Part shown: positions 26,685 to 35,399 of the stretch, piece after piece
How the letters are laid out: every line of letters starts with the position of its first letter
Numbering within the stretch: the first letter of the stretch is position 1
Assembly (NCBI GenBank): GCA_910575755.1
Contig: CAJTFO010000001.1
Coordinates: 434,001-498,000 of the forward strand
DNA length: 64,000 nucleotides
From: Desulfovibrionaceae bacterium
Lineage (GTDB): Bacteria > Desulfobacterota > Desulfovibrionia > Desulfovibrionales > Desulfovibrionaceae
Direction of reading: 5' to 3'
The notes under the pieces: generated by a model
The model's database searches: none
Seen by the model: only the letters and a program-made list of their open reading frames with translations
Told to the model about the DNA's origin: nothing
Position numbers and translations under genes: made by a program

Positions 26685-28415
26685 TCAGGCCTGCCGCGCC
26701 TCCCAGCCGCGCCGCACCCCCGCGGCCCATTGGGAGAAGGCCCGCGCAATGTCCTCCACGGCAAGTTCGCCCTTTTCACCGCTGCGGCGATCCTTGCATT
26801 CCACAATGCCGCGCGCGAGGCCCTTGCCGCCCACCACCAGCTGCATGGGCGAGCCCAGGAGGTCAGCATCCTTGAACTTGACGCCCGGCCGCTCTTCCCT
26901 GTCGTCCAGCAGCACATCCACGCCCATGCCTTGCAGCATGGCGTAGATTTCTTCAGCCTTGGCCGTAACCTCGTCGCTGCGCGGGTCCAGATTGAGCAGA
27001 ATGCACTCAAAGGGCGCCAGAGGCGGCGGAAAAACAATGCCGTTTTCATCATGGTTCTGCTCTATGGCCGCGGCAGCCACGCGGGACACGCCGATGCCGT
27101 AGCAGCCCATGATCATCAGTTGTTCCTTGCCGTTTTCGTCCAGAAAAGCCGCGTGCATGGCTTCGCTGTACTTGAGGCCCAGCATGAAGATATGGCCCAC
27201 CTCAATGCCCCTGGTCAGCTCCATGCGCCCGCCGCAACGCGGGCAGGCGTCCTCTGCCGTGATGACGCGCAGATCCGCCCAGGCCGTGATAACGGCGTCG
27301 CGGCGCAAATCCACATGCCTGAAATGCGCATCCGCCGCGTTGGCTCCGGTGACGTAATCCGTGGCGCCCTGCAATTCCAGATCGGCATAGACGGGCACAT
27401 CCAGCCCCACGGGTCCGGCAAAGCCCACCGGCGCACGGGTCAGGGATTCCACAGCGGCGGCCCCGGCCAATTCCACATTCTGGGCCTTGAGCAGGTTCTT
27501 GAGCTTGATGTCGTTGACCTCGCGATCTCCGCGCACCAGCACGGCCACGGTGCTGCCGTCCACGTTGAAGAGCATGGTTTTGACAATGGCCGTGGCGGGC
27601 ACGCCCAGCATGGCCGCCACTTCCTCCACGCTGTGCGCGCCGGGGGTGGCGACCTTTTCATGTTCCGGACAGGCATCCGCGCAGGGTGTTCCTTTCCAGG
27701 CCACTTCGGCCCGCTCCACATTGGCCGCGTACTCACAGTCATGACAGAACGCGATGGTGTCTTCTCCAGTGTCGGCCAGCACCATGAATTCATGGGAAAA
27801 ATTGCCGCCGATGGAGCCGGTGTCCGCCTCCACGGCCCGGAACCTGAGGCCCAGACGTCTGAAGATGCGGGTATAGGCATCATACATCAGCCTGTAACTG
27901 CGCTCGGCCCCGGCGCTGTCCGCATCAAAGGAGTACGCGTCCTTCATGACGAACTCGCGCCCGCGCATCAGACCGAAGCGAGGACGGATTTCATCACGGA
28001 ACTTGCTCTGAATCTGATAGAGGCGCACGGGCAGCTGTCGGTAGGAGCGCACTTCGCCGCGCACCAGGTCGGTGATGACTTCCTCATGAGTGGGACCCAG
28101 ACAGTAGTCACGCTCGTTACGATCCTTGAAACGCAGCAATTCCTTGCCGTAGTGCTCCCAGCGGCCCGTCTCCTTCCACAAGTCGGCGGGCTGAACCATA
28201 GGCATGAGCAACTCCTGAAAGCCGGAGGCATTGACCTCTTCGCGCACCACGTTGGCGATTTTGTCAATGGCTCTCAGGCCCAGCGGCAAATAAACGTACA
28301 AGCCGGAAGTGAGCCTGCGCACCATGCCCGCGCGCAGCAAAAGCTTGTGGCTGACCACCTCGGCATCGGCCGGAGATTCTTTCAGGGTAGGAATGTAACA
28401 GGAACTGAAGCGCAT
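26685..28415 (-). CDS. proS: Prolyl-tRNA synthetase (bacterial type with editing domain)
   Basis: Class II aminoacyl-tRNA synthetase of 576 residues. Motif 1 lies near GLYVYLPLG, motif 2 is [21 protein letters not shown], and motif 3 is [14 protein letters not shown] YbaK/INS editing domain is inserted between motifs 2 and 3 (residues ~225-405), and a C-terminal anticodon-binding domain ends the protein. The start at 28415 gives the typical [14 protein letters not shown]-terminus; the frame is open further upstream but adds an unrelated stretch. Confidence 0.96.
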   Translation of the reverse strand: MRFSSCYIPTLKESPADAEVVSHKLLLRAGMVRRLTSGLYVYLPLGLRAIDKIANVVREEVNASGFQELLMPMVQPADLWKETGRWEHYGKELLRFKDRNERDYCLGPTHEEVITDLVRGEVRSYRQLPVRLYQIQSKFRDEIRPRFGLMRGREFVMKDAYSFDADSAGAERSYRLMYDAYTRIFRRLGLRFRAVEADTGSIGGNFSHEFMVLADTGEDTIAFCHDCEYAANVERAEVAWKGTPCADACPEHEKVATPGAHSVEEVAAMLGVPATAIVKTMLFNVDGSTVAVLVRGDREVNDIKLKNLLKAQNVELAGAAAVESLTRAPVGFAGPVGLDVPVYADLELQGATDYVTGANAADAHFRHVDLRRDAVITAWADLRVITAEDACPRCGGRMELTRGIEVGHIFMLGLKYSEAMHAAFLDENGKEQLMIMGCYGIGVSRVAAAAIEQNHDENGIVFPPPLAPFECILLNLDPRSDEVTAKAEEIYAMLQGMGVDVLLDDREERPGVKFKDADLLGSPMQLVVGGKGLARGIVECKDRRSGEKGELAVEDIARAFSQWAAGVRRGWEARQA

Positions 28416-28458
28416 GAATCTTGCTTCCTTGCTATGAGGTTTGCCGCCGCGCCGTGCG

Positions 28459-29535
28459 TCAGGCGGGCTGCCCTTTTTCATTGAGCAGCGTTTGCAGTTC
28501 TTCCATAAAAGCCGCGAGCAGGGCGTCCTGCCCCTTGACCGAACGAATCACCTCGCCCTTGCGGAAAATTATGCCCTTGTCCCGACCGCCGGCCAGGCCC
28601 AGGTCCGCCTCGCGGGCTTCGCCGGGGCCGTTGACCACGCAGCCCATGACCGCCACCTTGATGGCCGCCGTGGACTGGGCCAGGCGATCCTCAACGGCGC
28701 GGGCCAGAGCGAAGAGGTCGATTTCCGTGCGGCCGCAGGTGGGGCAGGAAATAATTTCCGGCCCGCGCGAACGCAGGCCGAGAGCGCGCAGAATTTCCCA
28801 GGCCACGGTGACTTCCTCGACCGGGTCCGCGGTGAGCGAAACCCGCAGGGTGTCGCCGATGCCCTCATGCAGCAAAATGCCCAGCCCCACGGAGGACTTT
28901 ACCGTGCCCCGCAGCAGGCCGCCCGCCTCGGTGACGCCGATGTGCAAGGGATAGTCGCAGGCCGCGCTGAGCAGGCGGTAAGCGGCGATGGTATCCAGCA
29001 CGGACGAGGACTTGAGAGAAATTTTTGTGTCGTAAAAGCCGCGCCGCTCCAACAGGCGGACATGGCCCAGCGCGCTTTGCGCCAGAGCATCGGGACATGG
29101 CCCCCCGTATTGCCCCAGCAGCGTTTTTTCCAGAGAACCGGAGTTGACGCCAATGCGGATCACGGCCCTGTGGGCCTTGGCCGCATCCACCACCTTGTCC
29201 ACATGCCGGCTGGGGCCGATATTGCCGGGGTTGATGCGCAACCCTTCCAGACCTGCTTCCAGCGCCGCGATGGCCAGACGGTAGTCAAAATGAATATCGG
29301 CTATCAGCGGCAGATCCGTACCCGCGCGGATGGCGCGCAGAGCGCCGGCGGCGGCCGCATCCGGCACGGCCAGGCGCACGGCCTCACAACCGCGGGCGGC
29401 CAGACGCTTGATCTGGGCCAGGGTGGCGTCCACATCGCGGGTATCCGTATTGGTCATGCTCTGCACCATGACCGGCGCGCCGCCGCCGACAACCAGCCCG
29501 CCCAGCCTGATGGCGCGGGTTTTTGTGTTGCGCAT
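28459..29535 (-). CDS. ispG: (E)-4-hydroxy-3-methylbut-2-enyl diphosphate synthase IspG
   Basis: 358 residues of the [4Fe-4S] enzyme for the penultimate MEP-pathway step (GcpE). Signature segments are [26 protein letters not shown], and the cluster ligands SCPTCGR and [11 protein letters not shown] (three cysteines). The ATG at 29535 follows GGTGGAGGAGAGC. First gene of the operon ispG-proS-xseA-M23-xseB-ispA-dxs. Its promoter must lie in the 29536-29783 region, divergent from the FlgO-type operon. Confidence 0.96.
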   Translation of the reverse strand: MRNTKTRAIRLGGLVVGGGAPVMVQSMTNTDTRDVDATLAQIKRLAARGCEAVRLAVPDAAAAGALRAIRAGTDLPLIADIHFDYRLAIAALEAGLEGLRINPGNIGPSRHVDKVVDAAKAHRAVIRIGVNSGSLEKTLLGQYGGPCPDALAQSALGHVRLLERRGFYDTKISLKSSSVLDTIAAYRLLSAACDYPLHIGVTEAGGLLRGTVKSSVGLGILLHEGIGDTLRVSLTADPVEEVTVAWEILRALGLRSRGPEIISCPTCGRTEIDLFALARAVEDRLAQSTAAIKVAVMGCVVNGPGEAREADLGLAGGRDKGIIFRKGEVIRSVKGQDALLAAFMEELQTLLNEKGQPA

Positions 29536-29657
29536 GCTCTCCTCCACCGCGAACATTTGCCAGCCTTCGCGGCCGGCAGAAAAATTTCACAGTGAAAATG
29601 CTTTTAATGTTGAGACATGCTTGTATGCTATTTCCGGACACAAGCCAAGCCCATCAC

Positions 29658-29673
29658 TGGAACGCATTTTGCA
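29658..29673 (+). promoter_or_regulatory. Sigma-54 (-24/-12) promoter of the FlgO-type operon
   Basis: TGGAACG-N4-TTGCA matches the sigma-54 consensus TGGCACG-N4-TTGCW at all but one position, with the invariant GG (29659-29660) and GC (29671-29672) separated by exactly 10 bp. Transcription would start near 29684, about 100 bp before the first gene. Enhancer sites should lie further upstream, over the ispG 5' end. FlgO-class genes are under sigma-54 flagellar control in Vibrio, which fits. Confidence 0.72.
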
Positions 29674-29783
29674 TATTTCTCGTGATTCAGTCCCAAAATG
29701 CCTGGGGGACTTTTTCCCGGATCGCACTCAAGTTTACGTCCGGGCTGACGATAAGTACTGTTACAATGATTACTGAGGTTGTC

Positions 29784-30482
29784 ATGCCCAATCTGCCGCG
29801 CCTTTTCCTGTTATGTGTCCTCTTGCTGTCTTTTCTGCCGGGTTGCAGCTCCACGCGCACGTCTCACGACCCAGCCTATGTGGATGCCGTGGAGGTAAAA
29901 CTCAAATGCCGCGAACTGGCGGATCAGATTCTGGCCACCATGCCCAACGACGCCTTGCAGGGTTTTGTGGCCATGCCCACATCTTTTGTGGATCAGAACA
30001 ACACGTCGCGCTCCTCGCCGCTGGGCCGGCTCATGGCCGAATCCCTGTTTTACGAATTCAACCAGCGCGGTTTTCCCACCCGCGAATACCGCCTGACCGG
30101 TCGCATTTCCGTGGTGGGCGGCCGGGACGATCTGGCTCTGGTCGCCAATCAGATCGTTCCCACCAAGGGCCAGAAATGGGCCGCGCTGGTGGTGGGCACA
30201 TATTATGTGGATAAGGACGCCACCTTCGTCAACGCCCGTCTGGTGCGGGCCAGCGATGGTCTTGTGCTGCGCACTGGCCAGCTTGTGCTGGTCAATACGC
30301 CCATTGTGGCGCGCCTGGGCAAGACCGATCCCGCCGCTGCGGTGCAGACTGCGGCGACGCCGGCGGCGGTCAGGCCCGCTGCGGCAACGGCGCGCAATGA
30401 GCGACGCGGCCTGTACCCCCCGCTGCATGCCCCGGTCGATACCATCAGCAGCGGCAGCATTTCCATCAAACAGGGCAAATAA
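29784..30482 (+). CDS. FlgO-domain outer-membrane lipoprotein
   Basis: A 232-residue lipoprotein: signal peptide with lipobox LLSFLPGCSS, so it should be lipidated at Cys ~20. The body (residues ~40-190) carries a FlgO-type domain with ADQILATMP, SPLGRLMAESLFYEFNQRGF and VVGTYYVDKDATFVNARLVRASDG. The tail is Ala/Pro-rich. FlgO proteins in Vibrio are outer-membrane factors needed for stable flagellar anchoring. The ATG at 29784 has GAGG five bases upstream; the frame is open further upstream but that part is the promoter region. First of three genes. Confidence 0.82.
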   Translation: MPNLPRLFLLCVLLLSFLPGCSSTRTSHDPAYVDAVEVKLKCRELADQILATMPNDALQGFVAMPTSFVDQNNTSRSSPLGRLMAESLFYEFNQRGFPTREYRLTGRISVVGGRDDLALVANQIVPTKGQKWAALVVGTYYVDKDATFVNARLVRASDGLVLRTGQLVLVNTPIVARLGKTDPAAAVQTAATPAAVRPAAATARNERRGLYPPLHAPVDTISSGSISIKQGK

Positions 30483-30495
30483 TGCCGGAACCGCC

Positions 30496-30795
30496 ATGCG
30501 ACATCTAACTCTTTTTTTCTTCGCCTGCTGCTTAGCGCTCTGTTCCCCTGCCATGAACCAGCAGGGGCTTGCGGCTCATGCCGCGCCTTTCCAGGCCATC
30601 GCTTCCGTCGATCAGGGGCCGGACATCAGCGAAACCTACCTTGAGGAAGCCAGGCAGTACCGGGAACAGGGGCGCTATGAGCTGGCCCGTCAGTCCTACG
30701 TCCAGGCATTGTCCACCTGCCGGAACAGCGCCGTGCTGGAGGTCATACAACGCGAACTGGCCGGTGTTGAACTTTTATTGCGCACCATGCGTTGA
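30496..30795 (+). CDS. Small exported protein with a TPR-like helix pair
   Basis: 99 residues. A signal peptide (residues ~1-30, LTLFFFACCLALCSPA, ending near AAHAA) is followed by ETYLEEARQYREQGRYELARQSYVQAL, which reads as one tetratricopeptide-like helix pair, and a second short helix. Its position between two FlgO-domain genes with short gaps suggests a shared complex in the periplasm or outer membrane. I know no named family for it. Confidence 0.72.
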   Translation: MRHLTLFFFACCLALCSPAMNQQGLAAHAAPFQAIASVDQGPDISETYLEEARQYREQGRYELARQSYVQALSTCRNSAVLEVIQRELAGVELLLRTMR

Positions 30796-30803
30796 GGTTT
30801 GTC

Positions 30804-31409
30804 ATGAGCCGTTTTCTCGTGATCATTCTGGTGCTGGCGGCCCTGCTCTTTCCCCTGACGGCGGCGGCGGGCACCGTGCCCAGCGCCGCCGACAGAATTG
30901 CCCGTCAACTGGACGAACAGCTCATGATGCGCTACGCAAGCGACGATTCCGACATGAGCAAAAAACAGCGCCAGGCCTTGGCCCGCTCCCAGATCATGAT
31001 CATGGGCACCACGCCGGCCAATATCAATAATCTGCAAGCAGCCTCGCCGCTGGCCCGTCAGATGACCGAGGAAATTTCGCGCTGGCTGGTCAACGCGGGC
31101 TATCGTTATCAGGAACTGCGCAAAGGCTCCTATATCCGTTTTGACAGGGGCACCGGCGAGCTGATCCTGACCCGCGAGGTGCGCAAGCTGACCAGTACGC
31201 GGGGCACTGGCCAGGCCATTCTGGCGGGCACCTATGTGGTCAGCGGCGAGCAGGTGCGCTTCAGCATGAGCCTGATCCACACCACCAGCAACGAGGTGCT
31301 GGCCAAGGGCACGGCCACCGTGCCCATTACCGACGACCTCTTGCCCCTGCTGGAGGATCAGCCCCTCGGCAGCGGCAAAGTGCCCACCGTCTATACCCGT
31401 TTGCAGTAA
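30804..31409 (+). CDS. Second FlgO-domain exported protein
   Basis: 201 residues with a cleavable signal peptide (LVIILVLAALLFPLTAAA) but no lipobox cysteine, unlike the first gene. The domain pattern repeats that of the first gene: ADRIARQLDEQL, SPLARQMTEEISRWLVNAGYRY, AILAGTYVVSGEQVRFSMSLIHTTSNEVLAKG. The ATG at 30804 has GAGG seven bases upstream; an in-frame ATG four codons earlier is less likely. The two paralogues probably occupy different sites in one outer-membrane assembly. Confidence 0.8.
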   Translation: MSRFLVIILVLAALLFPLTAAAGTVPSAADRIARQLDEQLMMRYASDDSDMSKKQRQALARSQIMIMGTTPANINNLQAASPLARQMTEEISRWLVNAGYRYQELRKGSYIRFDRGTGELILTREVRKLTSTRGTGQAILAGTYVVSGEQVRFSMSLIHTTSNEVLAKGTATVPITDDLLPLLEDQPLGSGKVPTVYTRLQ

Positions 31410-31453
31410 AAAAAGCGCCGGCTTGCTTCTGGCTCGCTTTGCGACTATATACA

Positions 31454-31482
31454 CCCCGCCTTCGGTTCGTCCGGAAGCGGGG
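31454..31482 (+). terminator. Hairpin after the FlgO-type operon
   Basis: CCCCGC (31454-31459) pairs with GCGGGG (31477-31482), with further partial pairing inside. Only three T follow, so termination may be weak or need Rho. It lies between the FlgO operon and ychF. Confidence 0.5.
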
Positions 31483-31522
31483 TTTGCCATACGCCGGCCC
31501 CAGTACAACGCAAGGAGTTTCC

Positions 31523-32623
31523 ATGTCGCTCAGCATAGGCATTGTGGGCCTGCCCAATGTGGGCAAATCCACCCTTTTCAACGCCCTGACCAAGGCCCAG
31601 AACGCTCAGGCCGCCAATTATCCCTTCTGCACCATTGAGCCCAACAAGGCTACCGTCGCCGTGCCGGACAGGCGCGTGGAAGCGCTCACGGCCAAGGCAA
31701 AGCCGCGCAAGACCATTCATGCCAGCGTGGACTTTATCGACATTGCCGGTCTGGTGCGGGGCGCCAGCAGGGGTGAGGGACTGGGCAATCAGTTTCTGGC
31801 CACCATCCGGGAATGCGCGGCCATTGTGCAGGTGGTGCGCTGCTTTGAGGACGAAAACATCACCCATGTGGACGGCGGTGTAAGCCCCTTGCGCGATGTG
31901 GAAACCATTGAAACGGAACTTTTGCTGGCCGACCTGCAAAGCGTGGAAAAACGCCTGGAAAAGCTGCAAAAGATGGCCAAAGGCAGTAAGGAGGCCAAAG
32001 CCGCGGCCGAACTGATGCAAGGTCTGCTGGCGCATCTGAATGACGGCAAGCCCGCCGCGGCTTTCACCCTGCCCGATAACGAAATCTTTCTGGCCTCCTG
32101 GCATGAGCTGGGGCTGATCACGGCCAAACCCGTGATCTACTGCGCCAATGTGGACGAAGCCGCCGTGGCCCGGGGCAACGCTTTTGCCGATGCGGTCGGC
32201 GCTCTGGCCGCTGAACGCAAGGCGGGCTTTGCCCGCATCTGCGCCAAGCTTGAAGAGGAACTGCAAGGGCTGCCTGAAGAGGAACAGGCCGAAATGCTGA
32301 CCTCCTACGGCATTGAGGAAAGCGGCCTGGTGCGCATCATCCGTACCGGATACGCCACGCTGGGCCTGTGCAGTTATTTTACGGCCGGGCCGGATGAAGT
32401 GCGCGCCTGGACCATCCGCCTGGGCTGGAAGGCCCCGCAGGCCGCCGGCGTGATCCATACGGATTTTGAGCGCGGCTTCATCCGGGCCGAGGTCATTTCC
32501 TTTGAAGATTACATGAGCCATGAAAACGAGGCCGCCTGCCGCGCTGATGGCGTGCTGAGAGTCGAAGGCAAGGACTATGTGGTGCGGGACGGCGACGTGA
32601 TGCACTTTCTGTTTAACGTCTGA
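31523..32623 (+). CDS. ychF: Redox/ribosome-associated GTPase YchF (OLA1 family)
   Basis: 366 residues. G1 is [10 protein letters not shown]3 is [10 protein letters not shown], and the nucleotide specificity loop is CANVDE rather than NKxD, which explains the ATPase preference of this family. A coiled-coil insertion (residues ~140-190, [17 protein letters not shown]) and a C-terminal TGS domain ([35 protein letters not shown]) complete it. The ATG at 31523 follows AAGGAG. Confidence 0.96.
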   Translation: MSLSIGIVGLPNVGKSTLFNALTKAQNAQAANYPFCTIEPNKATVAVPDRRVEALTAKAKPRKTIHASVDFIDIAGLVRGASRGEGLGNQFLATIRECAAIVQVVRCFEDENITHVDGGVSPLRDVETIETELLLADLQSVEKRLEKLQKMAKGSKEAKAAAELMQGLLAHLNDGKPAAAFTLPDNEIFLASWHELGLITAKPVIYCANVDEAAVARGNAFADAVGALAAERKAGFARICAKLEEELQGLPEEEQAEMLTSYGIEESGLVRIIRTGYATLGLCSYFTAGPDEVRAWTIRLGWKAPQAAGVIHTDFERGFIRAEVISFEDYMSHENEAACRADGVLRVEGKDYVVRDGDVMHFLFNV

Positions 32624-32630
32624 TGCCGGC

Positions 32631-32673
32631 GCGGCAACAGCCCTGCCGCGGAGGCCGCACACGCTGTTGCCGC
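32631..32673. repeat. Nested inverted repeat between convergent ychF and trmJ-like genes
   Basis: GCGGCAACAGC (32631-32641) and GCTGTTGCCGC (32663-32673) are a perfect 11-bp inverted repeat; inside it GCGG-agg-CCGC forms a second small stem. No T-tract follows on either strand. It probably acts as a shared transcript end structure. Confidence 0.6.
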
Positions 32674-32696
32674 GTCATGCGAACCGGAGGCCGCCG

Positions 32697-33461
32697 TCAC
32701 TTCCGGCCGCTGTCGCCGGCTGCGCCGAGCTTGTGGCGCACCTGCCGGCACAGGCCCATCAGGGCGTCATATTCGTGCCGCCTGAGTGCGGCGCGGCTGA
32801 ACATGCGCCGCCAGGGCATCAGAAAATAGTCGGGATTGTCGCCGTGCAGATAATCCAGGCTGAGCAGCATTTCTTTAAGCGCGCCCATCAGCCGTTCCTG
32901 CTCTTCCGCGGTGACGGCGCGCCCTGTGGCGGGCGCGTCGTCTTTTTCCGCATCGCCAAGCCCCGCGGCGCGCACGGCGTTGGCGCATTCATAGAGCATC
33001 AGCAGCACGGCCTGAGCCAGATTCAGGGAGCTGGCCGCCGCATCGGTGGGAATGGTCACAAGGCGCTGGCAGTGCGTAATTTCCTCATTGTTCAGGCCCC
33101 GGTCTTCCGGGCCGAACACCAGCGAGACATTTTCGCCGCGCGCCAGAGCCGCCGCAACTTCCCGCGCGGCCTGCCCGGGCGCGAGCAGCGCCTTTCGCCA
33201 GCCGCCGGTGCGGGCTGTGGTCCCCAGCACCAGGCTGCTTGAGCCCACGGCTTTGGCCAAAGTCGGACTCACCAGCACCTTGTCCAGCAGGTTCTGCCCT
33301 TTAGGCGTGGCCAGGGGGGCGGCTTTTTCTCGCTCCCAGCGTTCAGGGTCCACCAGGCAAATGCCGGGACACCCCATATTGGCGCAGGCCCGCGCCGCCA
33401 TACCGATATTTTCCGGAAAACGGGTCTTGACCAGAACAATTTGCACACGGTCGAGCAACAT
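32697..33461 (-). CDS. SpoU-type RNA methyltransferase, TrmJ/LasT-like
   Basis: 254 residues. The SPOUT knot motifs are NIGMAARACANMG near the N-terminus, LVFGPEDRGLNNEE in the middle and IPTDAAASSLNLAQAV after it. TrmJ enzymes 2'-O-methylate nucleotide 32 of several tRNAs. The C-terminal ~90 residues form a helical extension as in TrmJ. Which tRNA position is modified is inferred from the family. Confidence 0.87.
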   Translation of the reverse strand: MLLDRVQIVLVKTRFPENIGMAARACANMGCPGICLVDPERWEREKAAPLATPKGQNLLDKVLVSPTLAKAVGSSSLVLGTTARTGGWRKALLAPGQAAREVAAALARGENVSLVFGPEDRGLNNEEITHCQRLVTIPTDAAASSLNLAQAVLLMLYECANAVRAAGLGDAEKDDAPATGRAVTAEEQERLMGALKEMLLSLDYLHGDNPDYFLMPWRRMFSRAALRRHEYDALMGLCRQVRHKLGAAGDSGRK

Positions 33462-33468
33462 GAGGGCC

Positions 33469-34077
33469 TCAGCAGCAATGCTGAAGCACGCTCAGCACCA
33501 GTTTGACCGCACCGTCCAGACTGTCCGGCGAAGCAGGCGCGGTCGGCGGCTCCGGCCAGATACGGTGGGCGGTCAACGCCAGCATGGCGCCGCCCGCGCC
33601 ACATTTGCAGACCGTGCCCAGAAAGCGACCCATCATGGCCCCAAAGGCAGCGTCCAGCGCCTCCCGCATGGGCCTGCCCTTGACAAGTTCCATGAAAAAA
33701 CAGCCGATCCAGGCGCCGGCCAGCGCGCCAATCAACGCGCCCAGCCCAAAAAAGAGCGGCGCCAGCAGAATGGCTCCCGCAATGGCCCCGATCATGCCCG
33801 CGAATGTGCCTGATGAACTTGAGCCGTACCGCCTGGCCTTGAGTATCTGCATCCCCAGCTCCAGAGCTTCGCCGATGAGAGCCAGCCCCACCATCATCAC
33901 CCAGAACCAGATATCCAGACCGGACGCGCCGGGATAGGCCAGCTTCCACAAGGCCGCCAACCCCAGTACCAGCCAGTTGGCAGGCAGGCCGAACACGTTC
34001 AGCAGAAGCACGAAACCGAGCAGGGTGACGAACGCGCCGGCCAGGAGATAGGCAATGGGGAACGGCAGAAAGTCCAT
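33469..34077 (-). CDS. DUF456 family membrane protein
   Basis: 202 residues with about five hydrophobic segments: LLAGAFVTLLGFVLLL, WLVLGLAALWKL, and the glycine-rich GMIGAIAGAILLAPLFFGLGALIGALAGAWIG that typifies DUF456. The function of the family is unknown. The ATG at 34077 is chosen because the upstream extension (MCRICG...) runs into the paaK-like gene end. It is close to trmJ (8 bp gap) and to the CoA ligase gene. Confidence 0.82.
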   Translation of the reverse strand: MDFLPFPIAYLLAGAFVTLLGFVLLLNVFGLPANWLVLGLAALWKLAYPGASGLDIWFWVMMVGLALIGEALELGMQILKARRYGSSSSGTFAGMIGAIAGAILLAPLFFGLGALIGALAGAWIGCFFMELVKGRPMREALDAAFGAMMGRFLGTVCKCGAGGAMLALTAHRIWPEPPTAPASPDSLDGAVKLVLSVLQHCC

Positions 34078-34090
34078 AACGACAGATTCC

Positions 34091-35389
34091 CTATTTCCTG
34101 ACCCGCAGATCCTGCACACGCACGGCCTTGCCCTCGGTGCGGGGCAGGCTGTTGCTCTCCACCAGCTCCACTCTGGGGGTAATCAGAATTTCATCGCGCA
34201 GACGCTGGGCTATGGCTTTTTGCAGGTTACGCAGCACGCGCATGTCTTCCACAAAGTATTCATCGCGTATTTCCACCTGCACGCGCATCACGTCGCCTAT
34301 ACCGTCATTCTCCAGCAGTATCAGATAGCTCTGCCCCACTTCCCTGAAGGTCATGATGACCTGCTCAATCTGCATGGGATAGATATTGACGCCCTTGATG
34401 ATGAACATGTCGTCAGCACGACCCAGAATACGATCCATGCGCCGGTGGGCGCGCCCGCAGGGGCATGGGCCCGGCAGAAAACGGGTCAGGTCGCGCGTGC
34501 GGTAACGCAGAATGGGCATGCCCTGCCGACAAAGGCTGGTCATGACCAGTTCGCCCACTTCGCCGTCCGGCACGGGTTCGCCGGTGTCCGGATTCACGAT
34601 TTCGGGGATGTAGGCATCCTCCCAGATATGCAGACCGTTCTGCTCCAGGCATTCAAAGCCCACGCCCGGCCCGTTCATTTCCGACAGGCCGTACGAATTA
34701 TAGGCTTTCATATCAAAAAGTTCCTCAATGCGCTTGCGGAACTCTTCTGTATAGGGCTCCGCGCCTACCAGGGCGATGCGCAATGGAAAATCGCGCGGAT
34801 CTTCACCCATATTGCGCAGGTGCTCACCCAGAATCAGCGCATAGGAGGGAAGAATATGGGCCACTGTGGTGCGGAAGTCCCTGGCCAGCTTGATCTGGCG
34901 GCGCGAATTGCCCGGCCCGGCCGGGATGGTCATGCAGCCCAGGCGCTCCGCGCCGAAATGAATGCCCAGCCCGCCAGTGAACAGGCCATAGCCCGACATG
35001 TTCTGAAAGACATCCTCGCGGCGCACCCCTACCATGTACATGCAGCGGGCCATGAGGTCAGCCCAGGCATTGATGTCGTTTTGCGTATGGCAAATGGCCA
35101 CGGGCGTGCCCGTGGTTCCGCTGGAACAGTGCATGCGCACTATTTCAGAGGGCGGCACACAAAGCAGGCCCGTAGGATACTGGGAACGCAGATCCTGCTT
35201 GGTGGTGAAGGGTATGCGCCGCACATCGTCCAGCTTGCGGATGGAATCCGGGCCGATGCCCGCTTCGTCCAGGCGCTCGCGGTAAAAAGAGCATTTGCGC
35301 GACTGGGCCAGCGTGGCCTTCAGGCGCGTCAACTGGATTTCCGCGATATGTTCGCTGCTCCACAATTCCGCAGCGTCAAAAACTTCCAT
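34091..35389 (-). CDS. Phenylacetate-CoA ligase family adenylate-forming enzyme (PaaK-like)
   Basis: 432 residues. The AMP-binding P-loop is CSSGTTGTPV near residue 95; NSYGLSEMNGPG and RTRDLTRFLPGPCPCGRAHRRMDRILGRADDMFIIKGVNIYP are the PaaK hallmarks, including the CPCG cysteines. Such enzymes activate aryl-acetic or related acids to CoA thioesters; in Desulfovibrio genomes they are common without a phenylacetate degradation pathway, so the true substrate is uncertain. The ATG at 35389 follows GAGGAG. Confidence 0.88.
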   Translation of the reverse strand: MEVFDAAELWSSEHIAEIQLTRLKATLAQSRKCSFYRERLDEAGIGPDSIRKLDDVRRIPFTTKQDLRSQYPTGLLCVPPSEIVRMHCSSGTTGTPVAICHTQNDINAWADLMARCMYMVGVRREDVFQNMSGYGLFTGGLGIHFGAERLGCMTIPAGPGNSRRQIKLARDFRTTVAHILPSYALILGEHLRNMGEDPRDFPLRIALVGAEPYTEEFRKRIEELFDMKAYNSYGLSEMNGPGVGFECLEQNGLHIWEDAYIPEIVNPDTGEPVPDGEVGELVMTSLCRQGMPILRYRTRDLTRFLPGPCPCGRAHRRMDRILGRADDMFIIKGVNIYPMQIEQVIMTFREVGQSYLILLENDGIGDVMRVQVEIRDEYFVEDMRVLRNLQKAIAQRLRDEILITPRVELVESNSLPRTEGKAVRVQDLRVRK

Positions 35390-35399
35390 ACCCATCTCC

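Noticed and set aside
25671-28484. A plus-strand open frame of 937 codons over xseA and proS
   Set aside because: Complement of two certain genes; His/Gln/Gly-rich composition typical of antisense frames in GC-rich DNA.
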